From Pseudoduganella guangdongensis (GTDB lineage: Bacteria > Pseudomonadota > Gammaproteobacteria > Burkholderiales > Burkholderiaceae_D), in NCBI RefSeq assembly GCF_009857475.1, contig NZ_WWCJ01000004.1:62001-126000 (forward strand): a DNA stretch of 64,000 nt. Reading direction: 5' to 3'. Position 1 is the first letter of the stretch. Each line of letters begins with the position of its first letter. Below, one piece after another: positions 33,331 through 42,018 of the stretch. Below the pieces are notes generated by a model, which did not search any database, had not been told where the DNA came from, and was given only the letters and a program-made list of their open reading frames with translations. Position numbers and translations under genes: made by a program.

Positions 33331-34035
33331 ATGAAGAAAATCCTGTGTATTTCGCTGGCTGCCCTGTTCAGCTCTTCGGTTGCCTTTGCGCAAACTGTTG
33401 ATAACAACGCATACAAAGCCGCGAAGGATAGGGCTGAATCCGACTACAAAGCTGCCAAGGACCGCTGCAAGGAACTGAAGGGCAATGCTGAAGATGTCTG
33501 CAAGGAAGAGGCTAAAGTGGCGCAAGCCCGCGCAGAGTTGGATGCAACCACGCAGCACCACAACACAGCCAAGGATGTGGAGAAGTCGCGCCGCAAACTG
33601 GCTGACGCGGAATATGAACTGGCCAAGGAGCGTTGCGATGACATGAGCGGCTCCACCAAGTCGGCCTGCAAGAACGACGCCAAGTCGGCCCATAAAACCG
33701 CGCTGGCCAGTGTGAACAATCCTGCTACCAGCACCACCGCCGCCATTGCGCAGGATGCACGCCAGACTGGCTCGAACATGGCCGATACCGCGCGTGAAAA
33801 AACCGCCGATACCCGCGTTGCCATGTCGGACACCATGATCACCACCAAGGTGAAGGCTGAAATGGCGGCCGATCCCCTGGTCAAGGCCATGGACGTTCAC
33901 GTGGAAACCCAGAAGGGTATCGTGATGCTGAGCGGTTTCGTGCCGTCGAAGGCCGAGGCGGACAAGGCGGTTGAACTGGCGCGCAAAGTGGAAGGCGTGC
34001 AGGAAGTGAAATCTTCCATCCAGGTCAAGAAATAA
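33331..34035 (+). CDS. Periplasmic BON-domain protein with coiled-coil N-terminal repeats
   Basis: A 234-residue exported protein (signal peptide MKKILCISLAALFSSSVAFA). Residues ~25-140 contain repeated charged segments (YKAAKDRAESDYKAAKDRC and KSRRKLADAEYELAKERC) with paired cysteines, likely helical or coiled coil. Residues ~165-234 form a BON domain (TTKVKAEMAADPLVKAMDVH, then GIVMLSGFVPSKAEADKAVE), as in OsmY-like proteins, which contact membranes and respond to osmotic stress. The ribosome site is AAAGGGGAC, and a strong terminator follows. Role is inferred from the domain only. Confidence 0.88.
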   Translation: MKKILCISLAALFSSSVAFAQTVDNNAYKAAKDRAESDYKAAKDRCKELKGNAEDVCKEEAKVAQARAELDATTQHHNTAKDVEKSRRKLADAEYELAKERCDDMSGSTKSACKNDAKSAHKTALASVNNPATSTTAAIAQDARQTGSNMADTAREKTADTRVAMSDTMITTKVKAEMAADPLVKAMDVHVETQKGIVMLSGFVPSKAEADKAVELARKVEGVQEVKSSIQVKK

Positions 34036-34054
34036 TCCGGCGCCCCGCGCCCTG

Positions 34055-34084
34055 AAAAGCCGGCCGCTGCGCCGGCTTTTCTTT
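34055..34084 (+). terminator. Intrinsic terminator after the BON-domain gene
   Basis: Ten-bp stem AAAAGCCGGC / GCCGGCTTTT with a six-base loop and T-rich tail, 20 bases after the stop. Confidence 0.9.
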
Positions 34085-34100
34085 TCCACTTGATTTGATG

Positions 34101-34127
34101 ATGATCGTCATTTATGATGATTGTCAT
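34101..34127 (+). promoter_or_regulatory. Tandem ATGATYGTCAT repeat at the MFS start
   Basis: Two direct copies of the 11-mer, ATGATCGTCAT (34101-34111) and ATGATTGTCAT (34117-34127), 16 bases apart. Each is itself a palindrome (ATGA-N3-TCAT). They overlap the first possible start codons of the MFS gene. This looks like a repressor binding site, so the functional start may lie further downstream. Confidence 0.55.
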
Positions 34128-35436
34128 GATAGCCCATACCCTCTCCATGCGCCTGCAACGGCGCGGCATCCACTATGCGTGGGTCATCGTTGCCTTGACC
34201 TTTTTCACCGGCCTCGCTTCCTCGGCGGCACTTGGTCTGCCGGGCGCGCTGCTGCAGCCGCTCAGTAAGGAATTCGGCTGGGGCGTGGACCAGGTGTCGT
34301 CGGCGCTGGCGCTGCGCTTTGCGCTGTTTGGACTGATCGGGCCCTTTGCGGCGATCCTGATGGAGCGCTTTGGCTTGCGCAATGTGATGGTGACGGCGCT
34401 GGGGCTGATCTGCGCGGGCTCTTTGCTGGCGCTGGGGATGACGCAGTTCTGGCAGCTGGTGCTGCTGTGGGGCGTGATGCTGGGCGTGGGGTCGGGCATG
34501 ACGGCGCTGGTGCTCAGCGCGGTGGTTTCGACGCGCTGGTTTGAATCCCGTCGCGGCCTGGTGGTCGGCGTGCTGACGGCCAGTTCGGCAACCGGGCAGT
34601 TGATCTTTCTGCCGGTGGGGGCGTGGCTGGTGGAGCGCTTCGGCTGGCGCATGGCGGTGGTGCCGGTGCTGGTGGCTTGTGCGCTTGTTGCGCTGGCGGT
34701 GTTTGGGTTGATGCGCAACCGGCCGTCCGACGTTGGCCTTGCGCCCTTCGGCGCAGCCGGCCCGGCGCTGCCGGCAGCGCAGGGCGCAGGCGCAGCGCCG
34801 GTGCTGGGCTTTGCCACGCCGTTCCGCGTGCTGCGCGAAGCGTCGCGTAGCGGGGTGTTCTGGCTGCTGGCGGGCAGTTTCTTCATCTGCGGCCTGAGCA
34901 CGAATGGCCTGATTCAGACCCACTTCATTTCGCTGTGCGGCGACGCGGGCATGGGGCCGGTGCCGGCGGCGTCGGTGCTGGCGATGATGGGGGCGTTCGA
35001 CCTGATCGGCACCATCCTTTCCGGCTGGCTGTCGGACCGCTACGACAACCGCAAGCTGCTGTTCTGGTATTACAGCCTGCGCGGCCTGTCGCTGCTGTGG
35101 CTCCCGTATTCCGAGTTCACGCTGTACGGCCTGTCGCTGTTCGCCATGTTCTATGGCCTGGACTGGATCGCGACGGTGCCGCCGACCGTGCGCCTGGTGG
35201 CGATCACGTTCGGCAAAGAGAAAGCGGGCATGGTGTTCGGCTGGATCTTCGCCGCGCACCAGTTGGGCGCAGCGCTGGCGGCTTACGGCGCGGGCCAGGT
35301 GCGCACGCTGCTGCTGACGTATAACCCGGCGCTGCTTGCCGCCGGCGCGGCGTGCCTGGTGGCGGCGTTGATGGTGCTGGCGGTGCGCGTGCAGCCGGCG
35401 CGCGCCGCAGCGCCCGCCGGTGCGAGTGCGGCTTAA
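34114..35436 (+). CDS. MFS transporter (monocarboxylate / oxalate-formate antiporter type)
   Basis: A 440-residue polytopic membrane protein with 12 predicted segments. It begins IHYAWVIVALTFFTGLASSA, has motif-A-like MERFGLRNVMVTALGLI and a second half (LSDRYDNRKLLFWYYSLRG; VAITFGKEKAGMVFGWIF). The pattern resembles small organic-acid exporters; substrate unknown. Several in-frame ATGs precede the natural N-terminus MRLQRRGIHYAW (34147), and the first ones lie inside the tandem repeat, so the exact start is uncertain. It converges with the MAPEG gene and shares four bases at the stops. Confidence 0.85.
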   Translation: MMIVMIAHTLSMRLQRRGIHYAWVIVALTFFTGLASSAALGLPGALLQPLSKEFGWGVDQVSSALALRFALFGLIGPFAAILMERFGLRNVMVTALGLICAGSLLALGMTQFWQLVLLWGVMLGVGSGMTALVLSAVVSTRWFESRRGLVVGVLTASSATGQLIFLPVGAWLVERFGWRMAVVPVLVACALVALAVFGLMRNRPSDVGLAPFGAAGPALPAAQGAGAAPVLGFATPFRVLREASRSGVFWLLAGSFFICGLSTNGLIQTHFISLCGDAGMGPVPAASVLAMMGAFDLIGTILSGWLSDRYDNRKLLFWYYSLRGLSLLWLPYSEFTLYGLSLFAMFYGLDWIATVPPTVRLVAITFGKEKAGMVFGWIFAAHQLGAALAAYGAGQVRTLLLTYNPALLAAGAACLVAALMVLAVRVQPARAAAPAGASAA

Positions 35437-35816
35437 GCCATGGCGAGAATGGCGAGGCTGACGCCGACCCCGGCGAACCAGGTCAGCGTGCGCAGCGTGG
35501 CCAGGTTGCTGATGTAGATAATGCTGTACAACACGCGGATCAGGACGAAGGTCATTGCCAGGATGTCGATGCTGTCCTGGTTGGCGTGGGCTTGCTGCGC
35601 GAGGATGACGGCGGCAATGAACAGCGGCAGTGCTTCAAAGCCGTTCAGGTGGGCGGCGTGGGCGCGCCGCATCCAGCCGGCCTGGCGGCCCTCCCAATCG
35701 CGGGGGTGGGCGTTGTCGTAGCGGTCTTTGCCTTTGAACGAGGCCACTTTCGGCGTCAGTTCAACCAAAACGGGCAGCAGGCAGGCCGCGGCGATACACC
35801 AGTTTGCAACCGTCAT
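35433..35816 (-). CDS. MAPEG family membrane protein
   Basis: A 127-residue protein with four predicted membrane helices. The MAPEG core RRAHAAHLNGFEALPLFIAA near residue 50-70 and YNAHPRDWEGRQAGWMRR before it match bacterial members of the eicosanoid/glutathione-metabolism superfamily; their substrates are generally unknown. The stop overlaps the MFS stop by four bases in the convergent direction. It precedes the S9 peptidase stop region by 14 bases on the same strand, so the peptidase and this gene may be cotranscribed. Length is normal for the family. Confidence 0.88.
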   Translation of the reverse strand: MTVANWCIAAACLLPVLVELTPKVASFKGKDRYDNAHPRDWEGRQAGWMRRAHAAHLNGFEALPLFIAAVILAQQAHANQDSIDILAMTFVLIRVLYSIIYISNLATLRTLTWFAGVGVSLAILAMA

Positions 35817-35830
35817 CGAGTACTTCTCCT

Positions 35831-37942
35831 TTAATTATTGAGGTATTTGGCGAGCCAGCCATGCACCTCGTTGTAGAAGTAGCGGCTGTTCTCGCCTTTG
35901 AGAATCCAGTGATTTTCGTCCGGGAATACTACCAGCTTGCTCGGCGTATTCAAACGCTGCTGCGCCGCGAAGTTCATCAGCGCGTTGTTGACCGGCACAC
36001 GGTAATCCAGCTCGCCCACGGTAATCAGGATCGGCGTCTTGAAGCCGGTGCCCTTGGCGTGGTTCCCGCCCTGCATGATCGGGCTTTGCTCGCGCCAAAC
36101 CGGCAAGTCGCTCCAGACCGGGCCGCCGCCGTTCACTTCGCGGCCGTAGATGCTGTCGCTGGTACCCCATTGCATGACCAGGTCCATCTGGCCGGCATGT
36201 GAGACGATGGCCTTGTAGCGCGTGGAGGTGGCCTGCAGCCAGTTGGCCAGGTGGCCGCCGTAGCTGGCGCCGCCGGCGGCGAGCTTGCTGCCGTCGATGA
36301 AGGGGTATTTTTTGATCGCTTCGTCGACCGCCCAGTTGATTTCGTCGGCCGGGCCTTTCAGCGGGTCGTACTGGATGGAGCGCGCGAACTCTTCGCCGTA
36401 GCCGGTGGAGCCCTTGTAGTCGGTCAGCAGCACCACGTAGCCCGGCTTGGCCAGCAGGTGGTAGTTCCAGCGCAGCACGAACTGGTCGCGCCACATATTC
36501 GCCGCGCCGCCGTGGATCACGGAGAACAGCGGGTACTTCTTGTTCGGGTCAAAGCCGGCCGGCTTCACGATCATATTGTGGATCTGGCGCCCGTCCGGGG
36601 TCTTGAACCAGAAATGCTCGGGCGCCTGCCAGTCGATGGCGGCGGCCTTGTCCACGTTGAAGGAGGTCAGACGCTTTGGCGCGCCGTTGAAGGAGTAGAT
36701 CTCCGGCGGGTTGATGGACGATTCCCACACGCCTACCAGCGCCTTGCCGCCCGCGTTCAGCGCGTTGATGGCGCCGTTCGGCAGCGACGGCTCTTCGCGC
36801 TTGTCGCCGCCGGCGTAGTTCATCGAGTTCACTTTTTCCAGGCCGGCGTGCTCGAAGGAGTAGTACACGCGCTTGCCGTCAGCCGGCAGGGCGATGCGCG
36901 AGATGGAGCGGTCCAGGTCTTGCGTCAGGATCTTGGGCTGCGCGCTGGTGAAGGGCCAGGCGAAGCTGGCGACGCGGGTCAGGTCGTACACCTTGTTCGG
37001 CACTTCTTCTTCGGTCAGGGCGAACAGGGTTTTGCCGTCCGGGGCGAAGCGCAGGTCGTGGTAGCTGCGGCCGTCTTTGGTGAGCTGGGTCGGCTCGCCG
37101 CCGGCCAGCGCCACGTTGTAGATCTGGGTGAAGGTGGAGGCGCGCGCCGCCTGGTCGCGGTTGGTCGATACCGCGAACACCACGCTCTTGCCGTCCGGCG
37201 CCCAGACCGCGTTGAGCGATTGGCCGTCGTCGCCCTGGCTGCCGCCAAAGCCCGGCAGCTCGGCCAGCTTGCTGCCGGCCAGGATGTCGCGCGGCTTGGC
37301 GTCGGGCTGCGCGTTCATCACGAACAGGCGCACTTTTTTGTCGTCCAGCCATTTGTCGAAGAAGCGCGGCGGGAAGCTCTCATAAGCGCGCGCGCTGTGT
37401 TTGCGGTCCTTGCGCTCCTTGGCGGCTTTCTTCACCGCTTCTTCATCGGCGTTGCCGGGGAAGATTTCGCTCACGAACAGGATTTGCTTGCCGTCCGGGC
37501 TCCACTTCGGCACGCGCGCACCCAGCGTCAGGCTGGTCATGCGCTGCGCTTCGCCGCCGCTGGCGACGTCCAGGCGGTAGATTTGCGGCGCGTCGTCGCC
37601 TTCGCGCTTGGCCGTAAACAGCAGGAAGCGGCTGTCCGGCGACCAGGCGTGGGCCGATTCGCCGCCCTTGCTGAAGGTCAGGCGGCGCGGGGCGCTGTCG
37701 TCCACCAGGGATTTGATCCAGATGTCGGACCATTGCTCCTTGCTGTCGTAGGCCGGGTCGGTGACCGAGAACACAGCCCATTTGCCGTCCGGGCTCGGTT
37801 GCGGGGCGCCGACGCGCTTCATCAGCCAGACATCTTCATGGGTGATGGCGCGCTTGGCGGGGTCGATGGCGGCCGCGTGACCCGTGCCGGCGCTGGCGCC
37901 GAGGATCAGGAGGGAGGCGAGGAGGGTTTTCGTTGCAGTCAT
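35831..37942 (-). CDS. Exported S9-family prolyl oligopeptidase-type serine peptidase
   Basis: A 703-residue exported protein (signal peptide ends ASAGTGHAAA). A seven-bladed beta-propeller covers ~30-430 with repeated PDGK(W/S) and SPD motifs (VGAPQPSPDGKWAVFSVTDP; WSPDGKQILFVSE). The C-terminal alpha/beta-hydrolase domain (~440-703) has the nucleophile in LAAGGASYGGHLANWLQ, an Asp in ITVGELDYRVP and the catalytic His in VFPDENHWILK. It should cleave short peptides in the periplasm. It stands alone on the minus strand, ahead of the MAPEG gene. Confidence 0.94.
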   Translation of the reverse strand: MTATKTLLASLLILGASAGTGHAAAIDPAKRAITHEDVWLMKRVGAPQPSPDGKWAVFSVTDPAYDSKEQWSDIWIKSLVDDSAPRRLTFSKGGESAHAWSPDSRFLLFTAKREGDDAPQIYRLDVASGGEAQRMTSLTLGARVPKWSPDGKQILFVSEIFPGNADEEAVKKAAKERKDRKHSARAYESFPPRFFDKWLDDKKVRLFVMNAQPDAKPRDILAGSKLAELPGFGGSQGDDGQSLNAVWAPDGKSVVFAVSTNRDQAARASTFTQIYNVALAGGEPTQLTKDGRSYHDLRFAPDGKTLFALTEEEVPNKVYDLTRVASFAWPFTSAQPKILTQDLDRSISRIALPADGKRVYYSFEHAGLEKVNSMNYAGGDKREEPSLPNGAINALNAGGKALVGVWESSINPPEIYSFNGAPKRLTSFNVDKAAAIDWQAPEHFWFKTPDGRQIHNMIVKPAGFDPNKKYPLFSVIHGGAANMWRDQFVLRWNYHLLAKPGYVVLLTDYKGSTGYGEEFARSIQYDPLKGPADEINWAVDEAIKKYPFIDGSKLAAGGASYGGHLANWLQATSTRYKAIVSHAGQMDLVMQWGTSDSIYGREVNGGGPVWSDLPVWREQSPIMQGGNHAKGTGFKTPILITVGELDYRVPVNNALMNFAAQQRLNTPSKLVVFPDENHWILKGENSRYFYNEVHGWLAKYLNN

Positions 37943-38096
37943 GGCACTGGCTTCCTTCAGTCAATGGAAGCGGAGATAGTGCGGAATCGGCCCACCCCTG
38001 TCAACGTGCTGTTACTTGGCTGTTACAAAGGCTTGGCCACCGCCTTGCGCTTGGCAATTTGCTATTATTGCGGCCTTCCTTGCCAGTCCGCCGTTC

Positions 38097-38888
38097 ATGA
38101 ACTCCATCCTCGCGCTCAAGCTGTTCCTCGTTCCTTCCCTGATTTATGCGGTGACGCTGGCGGGGCGCCGTTGGGGGCCGGGCGTCGCCGGGTGGTTGTC
38201 GGCGTTCCCGGTCGTCGCCGGGCCGATCCTGCTGGCCATTGCGCTGGAGCAGGGGGCTGATTTCGCGGCTACAGCTGCGGAGGGGACGCTGATGGCGGTG
38301 CTGGCGATTATCGTCTTCAGCCTGGCGTATGCCTGGGCCTCGGGACGCTGGAACGTGGCACGCGCCATGCCGTTCGCGTTGGCCGCGTGGGCGCTGGCGG
38401 TGGCCGGCCTGCAGTCTGTGCGGCCGGCGTTGCCGCTGGCGGTCTTGCTGGTGGTGACAGCGTTGTGCATCGCGCCGCGCCTGTTTCCTGCGCTGCAAGC
38501 CGAGCACGCGGAGCCGTCGCAGCCTGCGGGTGGCAAGCGCTTTGGCGGCGACCTGCCGTGGCGCATGCTGGCGGGGGCCGTGCTGGTGATGTCGGTCAGC
38601 GCGGCGGCGGCGGGGCTGGGGCCGCGCCTGAGCGGCTTCCTCGCCATGTTCCCGGTGATGGGCACGGTGCTGGTCGGCTTCACCCACGTGCAATCGGGCC
38701 GCAACAGCGCGGTGCAACTGCTGCGCGGCACCATGCTCGGCTACTTCGCCTTCGCCGCTTTCTGCCTGGCCGTGGCGCTGCTGTTGCGCGCCCAGCCGGT
38801 GCCGCTGTCGTTCGGCGCCGCCTTCGTGTTCGCCCTGACTATCCAGCTGCTGGCGAAAGCCGCATCGTCAAAGCGCCGGGCGACATGA
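38097..38888 (+). CDS. Hypothetical integral membrane protein
   Basis: A 263-residue protein with about seven membrane segments and a cytoplasmic Ala/Gln-rich loop (PALQAEHAEPSQPAGGKRFGG). The halves look similar in build, with AGWLSAFPVVAGPILLAIAL in the first and LSGFLAMFPVMGTVLVGFTH in the second, suggesting an internal repeat with inverted topology. I chose ATG 38097 (MNSILALKLFLVPSL); the frame is open further upstream. Its last 50 bases overlap the convergent P450 gene. I do not recognise the family; a small-molecule transporter is a guess from the repeat layout. Confidence 0.75.
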   Translation: MNSILALKLFLVPSLIYAVTLAGRRWGPGVAGWLSAFPVVAGPILLAIALEQGADFAATAAEGTLMAVLAIIVFSLAYAWASGRWNVARAMPFALAAWALAVAGLQSVRPALPLAVLLVVTALCIAPRLFPALQAEHAEPSQPAGGKRFGGDLPWRMLAGAVLVMSVSAAAAGLGPRLSGFLAMFPVMGTVLVGFTHVQSGRNSAVQLLRGTMLGYFAFAAFCLAVALLLRAQPVPLSFGAAFVFALTIQLLAKAASSKRRAT

Positions 38889-40251
38889 CAAAACCGTGGT
38901 ACTCCGCGCTGTCGCCTTCCACCGACAGCAGGTCGAAGCGCCCCAGCAGGCAGGCCATCGCCACCTTGATCTCCAGCAGCGACAGGTAGCGCCCCGGGCA
39001 CAGGCGCGGGCCGGCGCCGAAAGGCATGGCCAGTTGCCGCGCCGGACCGCCGTCCAGCCAGCGCTGCGGGTCGAACGCCGCCGCATCGCGCAGCTTGGAT
39101 TCCGACACGCTGTCGTGGCGCAGCACGCACCATACGATGCTGTCTTTTGGCAGCTGCACATCGCCCACCACGCAATCTTGGTTGGCCTGCAGGGGAATGA
39201 AGGGCGCCGGCGGCTTGAGGCGCATCGCTTCGTGCGCGCAGGCATCGATGTATTCCAGCTGGTCCATCTGCTCGATGGTGAAGGCATCCGCATCCGGCGC
39301 CACGCGCCGCACTTCCTCCTGCGCCCGGCGCAGCGCCTGCGGGTGGCGCGCCAGCAGCCAGGCCAGCCACGCCAGCGCACTGGACGTGGTGTCTTCGCCG
39401 GCCAGCAGCATGGTGCTCACATTGCCCACCACCGCGCCGTGGTCGATACTGCTGCCTTCCTGGTCGGCCGCCGCCAGCATGGCTTCCAGCATGTTCTGCG
39501 GATGCGCGGCGCGCGCGGGATCGTCGCGCATGCGCTGCCGCGCCTTGGCGATAAAGCCGTCCGTCGCTGTGCGCAGCGCGGCCACCGCCGCCTCCAGCCG
39601 GCGGTCGAAGGGCAGCTTGACGTAGCGCCAGTAAGGCACCGGCAGCAGGGAGCGGCGCGCCGTGCCTTCCATGATCAGTTCCAGCTGCTGCTGCACCACG
39701 TCGTCGCCGTGCTCGATGGTGTTGACTTCCTCGCCCAGGGCCAGACCGGCCACCACGTCCACCGTGTAGCGTTTCAGGTCCGCATTCAGCGCGATCGGGC
39801 GGCCTTCGCGCGCGGCCGCTTCCCAGCGCGCCTGCAGGCGCTTGCCGACCCGCGCCAGCAAGGGAAAGTAGGCCTTGATGGCATGTGGCGCAAAGGCCTG
39901 CATCACCATCTTGCGCTGCTTGCGCCAGGCCGCGCCTTCGGCCAGGAAGACACCGCGCTCGCCGCCCATTTCATCGGACACCTGCGCCGTTACGTCGGGG
40001 CGGCGGAAACCGTCCGGGCGGTCGCGCAGGATGGCGCCGACCAGGGCGGCATCGGCCACCACCAGCGCCTGCTGGCGGCCGACACGGAGGCGGAACAGGG
40101 CGCCGTAGCGGCGCGCCATCGCCTCCACGTCGGCGTGTACGGAACGCGGCCGCAACTGCAGCGCGTTGCCGAGGAAGGGCAGGCCGGCCGGGCCGGGCAG
40201 GTCGGAGAGCTGGCGCAGGGCGCCGTTGTGCTGGGTCGTAGTGGTATCCAT
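38839..40251 (-). CDS. Cytochrome P450
   Basis: A 470-residue soluble haem monooxygenase. The proline-rich start DLPGPAGLPFLGNAL is followed by the I-helix oxygen-activation motif LAGEDTTSSALAW, the K-helix ExxR in HEAMRLKPPAPFIP and the haem-thiolate loop MPFGAGPRLCPGRYLSL. No membrane anchor is seen and no reductase or ferredoxin adjoins it. The architecture resembles class II-type bacterial P450s that oxidise fatty acids or terpenes, but the substrate is unknown. It is divergent from an AraC-type regulator 59 bases away and converges with the membrane protein (50-base overlap). Confidence 0.93.
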   Translation of the reverse strand: MDTTTTQHNGALRQLSDLPGPAGLPFLGNALQLRPRSVHADVEAMARRYGALFRLRVGRQQALVVADAALVGAILRDRPDGFRRPDVTAQVSDEMGGERGVFLAEGAAWRKQRKMVMQAFAPHAIKAYFPLLARVGKRLQARWEAAAREGRPIALNADLKRYTVDVVAGLALGEEVNTIEHGDDVVQQQLELIMEGTARRSLLPVPYWRYVKLPFDRRLEAAVAALRTATDGFIAKARQRMRDDPARAAHPQNMLEAMLAAADQEGSSIDHGAVVGNVSTMLLAGEDTTSSALAWLAWLLARHPQALRRAQEEVRRVAPDADAFTIEQMDQLEYIDACAHEAMRLKPPAPFIPLQANQDCVVGDVQLPKDSIVWCVLRHDSVSESKLRDAAAFDPQRWLDGGPARQLAMPFGAGPRLCPGRYLSLLEIKVAMACLLGRFDLLSVEGDSAEYHGFVMSPGALTMRLSPAAG

Positions 40252-40284
40252 GCACCTAGTATGTGCCGTGCGCGCGCCCCGGTC

Positions 40285-40312
40285 TTGAACATTTGCGACA
40301 TCGCGCTACAAT
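40285..40312 (+). promoter_or_regulatory. Possible promoter of the AraC-type gene
   Basis: TTGAAC (40285-40290), a 16-base spacer and TACAAT (40307-40312). The -10 overlaps the ATG at 40311, so if this promoter is used, translation must begin at 40320 or later, close to leaderless. Confidence 0.35.
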
Positions 40313-41159
40313 GCTGCCCATGTTGCCAAGCAGTCAATTCATCGTGCCGCGCCTGTCGCTCGCTTCCTGCGTGCGCGCTATTGTCGTGCGCAACACGCTG
40401 GGTTGCACGCTGCAGCCCGAGCAGCGCCTGAACCGCTATCCGGCCACGCCATTCCCCACCATATTCCTGCAACTGGCCGGCGCGTCGGGCATGGCCGAAC
40501 CGTGGGACCCGGACATGGTCTGCCCGGCGGGCGGCGTGCTGCTGTCCGGCGCCCAGGCCCATCCCACCGCCACCAGCAATCCGGGACCGGCGCACTTCAT
40601 GATGGTGCTGTTCTTCCCCGATGCGCTGCACCGCCTGACGGGCCTCGACATGAATGCCATCGTCGACCAGTTCCTGCCGCTGGAAGGGCTGCTGGACGGG
40701 CCGTGGCAGGCGCTGGGAGCGCGCATGGTGGCAGCGCCCGACGACGCGGCGCGGGTGGCCTTGCTGGAGGAATTCCTGGAGCCGCGCTGGCGTGCCGCCC
40801 GTCCCGGCGGCGCGTTCGATGGCGTGGTGGGGGATTGGGTGCACCGCCTGGGCGCGCAAGCCGCCGCAGCCGGCATTGGCCGCAGCGCGCGCATGGTAGA
40901 GCGCCGCATCCGCGAATGGGCCGGCCAGCCGCTGCGTCGCCTGCGCCGCAACTACCGCGCCGAGCAGTCCTTTATCGCCGCGCGCGACGCCGCCCTGAAA
41001 GGCAAGGTCTCGCTGGGCGACGTGGCGCAATCGGGCGGCTACGCCGACCAGGCGCATATGAGCCGCGAAGCGCGCGAGATCAGCGGCCTGAGTCCGGGCG
41101 AAATCCTGCGCCGCGCGCAGGACGATGAGACTTACTGGATCTATCGCATCTGGAGTTAG
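40311..41159 (+). CDS. AraC-family regulator divergent from the P450
   Basis: A 282-residue protein. Residues ~1-180 resemble an arabinose-type effector-binding domain (DUF6597-like; PFPTIFLQLAGASGMAEP). Residues ~190-280 are an AraC-type helix-turn-helix pair, with VSLGDVAQSGGYADQAHMSR and the RRAQ tail. The regulator faces away from the P450 gene over 59 bases, so it probably controls the monooxygenase and perhaps senses its substrate. Start choice is uncertain: 40311 or 40320 in the same frame; upstream a GTG at 40263 would overlap the P450 leader. Confidence 0.8.
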   Translation: MLPMLPSSQFIVPRLSLASCVRAIVVRNTLGCTLQPEQRLNRYPATPFPTIFLQLAGASGMAEPWDPDMVCPAGGVLLSGAQAHPTATSNPGPAHFMMVLFFPDALHRLTGLDMNAIVDQFLPLEGLLDGPWQALGARMVAAPDDAARVALLEEFLEPRWRAARPGGAFDGVVGDWVHRLGAQAAAAGIGRSARMVERRIREWAGQPLRRLRRNYRAEQSFIAARDAALKGKVSLGDVAQSGGYADQAHMSREAREISGLSPGEILRRAQDDETYWIYRIWS

Positions 41160-41169
41160 CCGCAGTGCG

Positions 41170-41937
41170 CTAGCGCGGCTGCTCGTAATCATAGTCGGCC
41201 AGGATGCGGCGATAGGTGCCGTCGGCCTTCATCGACTCCAGCGCGGCTCTCCAGCGCGCCAGGTCGGACAGCGGCACATCGGGCGACGCCGCCAGGTGGA
41301 TTTCCACGCGGCGCAGCACGACGCCGCGCCGCAAGTCCGTCACCGGCAGGTTTTCCGAAGCCTGGGCGCGTTTGATGGAATTCCATACGCCGACCCAGGC
41401 CACAATCCGGCCCACCGCCAGCTTGCGCGCATTCAGCCTTTCTTCCGCCACCGCCTCCAGGCGATGCAATCCTTCGCTTTCGGCGATATCAAACGCCATG
41501 CCGCCGCGCAGGCCGCCCACCGGCTGCTCGCGCACCTTGCCCACAGCGCTGATATCGACGCTCGAATGCTGACGCGCCACCAGCACCACATCGTCCTCCA
41601 GCAGCTTGATATGCCACTGGAAAAACGCTTCGCGGCTGTCATTGCGCCCCAGCGGCAGCAGCACCATGGGCCCGGCGCGCGCGGTCTCGATCGAGCGCGC
41701 CTGGGGCATCAGGTCGATCGGGCCTTTGTAACCAACACGGCGCGCCATCTCGGCCACCAGCACGCAACTGACCCCGCTGACGCCGGCGGCGACGCTGCTC
41801 TTGGCCTCGCAGAAGCCCGGAATCATGCCCGCCACAATGCGCAGCACCTCCGCCCGCGCCGATGGCGCCAGGCACAAAGCCAGCAGCAGAATCAGGCAGC
41901 GGAAGGGGCGGCGCGAAGGGCGGCAGGAGGCAGCCAT
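41170..41937 (-). CDS. Periplasmic solute-binding-like protein (SBP_bac_3 fold)
   Basis: A 255-residue exported protein. A basic N-terminus and hydrophobic segment (RCLILLLALCLAPSARAE) lead into a binding-protein core (VLVAEMARRVGYKGPIDLMP; LRGGMAFDIAESEGLHRLEA) ending MKADGTYRRILADYDY, a family-type C-terminal helix. ATG 41937 has GGAG six bases upstream. It converges with the AraC gene (10 bases) and is divergent from the helicase. Like the protein at 14234-15148, no permease adjoins it. Ligand and role are unknown. Confidence 0.82.
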   Translation of the reverse strand: MAASCRPSRRPFRCLILLLALCLAPSARAEVLRIVAGMIPGFCEAKSSVAAGVSGVSCVLVAEMARRVGYKGPIDLMPQARSIETARAGPMVLLPLGRNDSREAFFQWHIKLLEDDVVLVARQHSSVDISAVGKVREQPVGGLRGGMAFDIAESEGLHRLEAVAEERLNARKLAVGRIVAWVGVWNSIKRAQASENLPVTDLRRGVVLRRVEIHLAASPDVPLSDLARWRAALESMKADGTYRRILADYDYEQPR

Positions 41938-42018
41938 CTGGGGCTCCGGCGGGACAGGGGGATTACCCAAGTGTGCGCCGGGCGGCAGGCCGCGTCAAGG
42001 CGCTATAATCGCCCCGCC

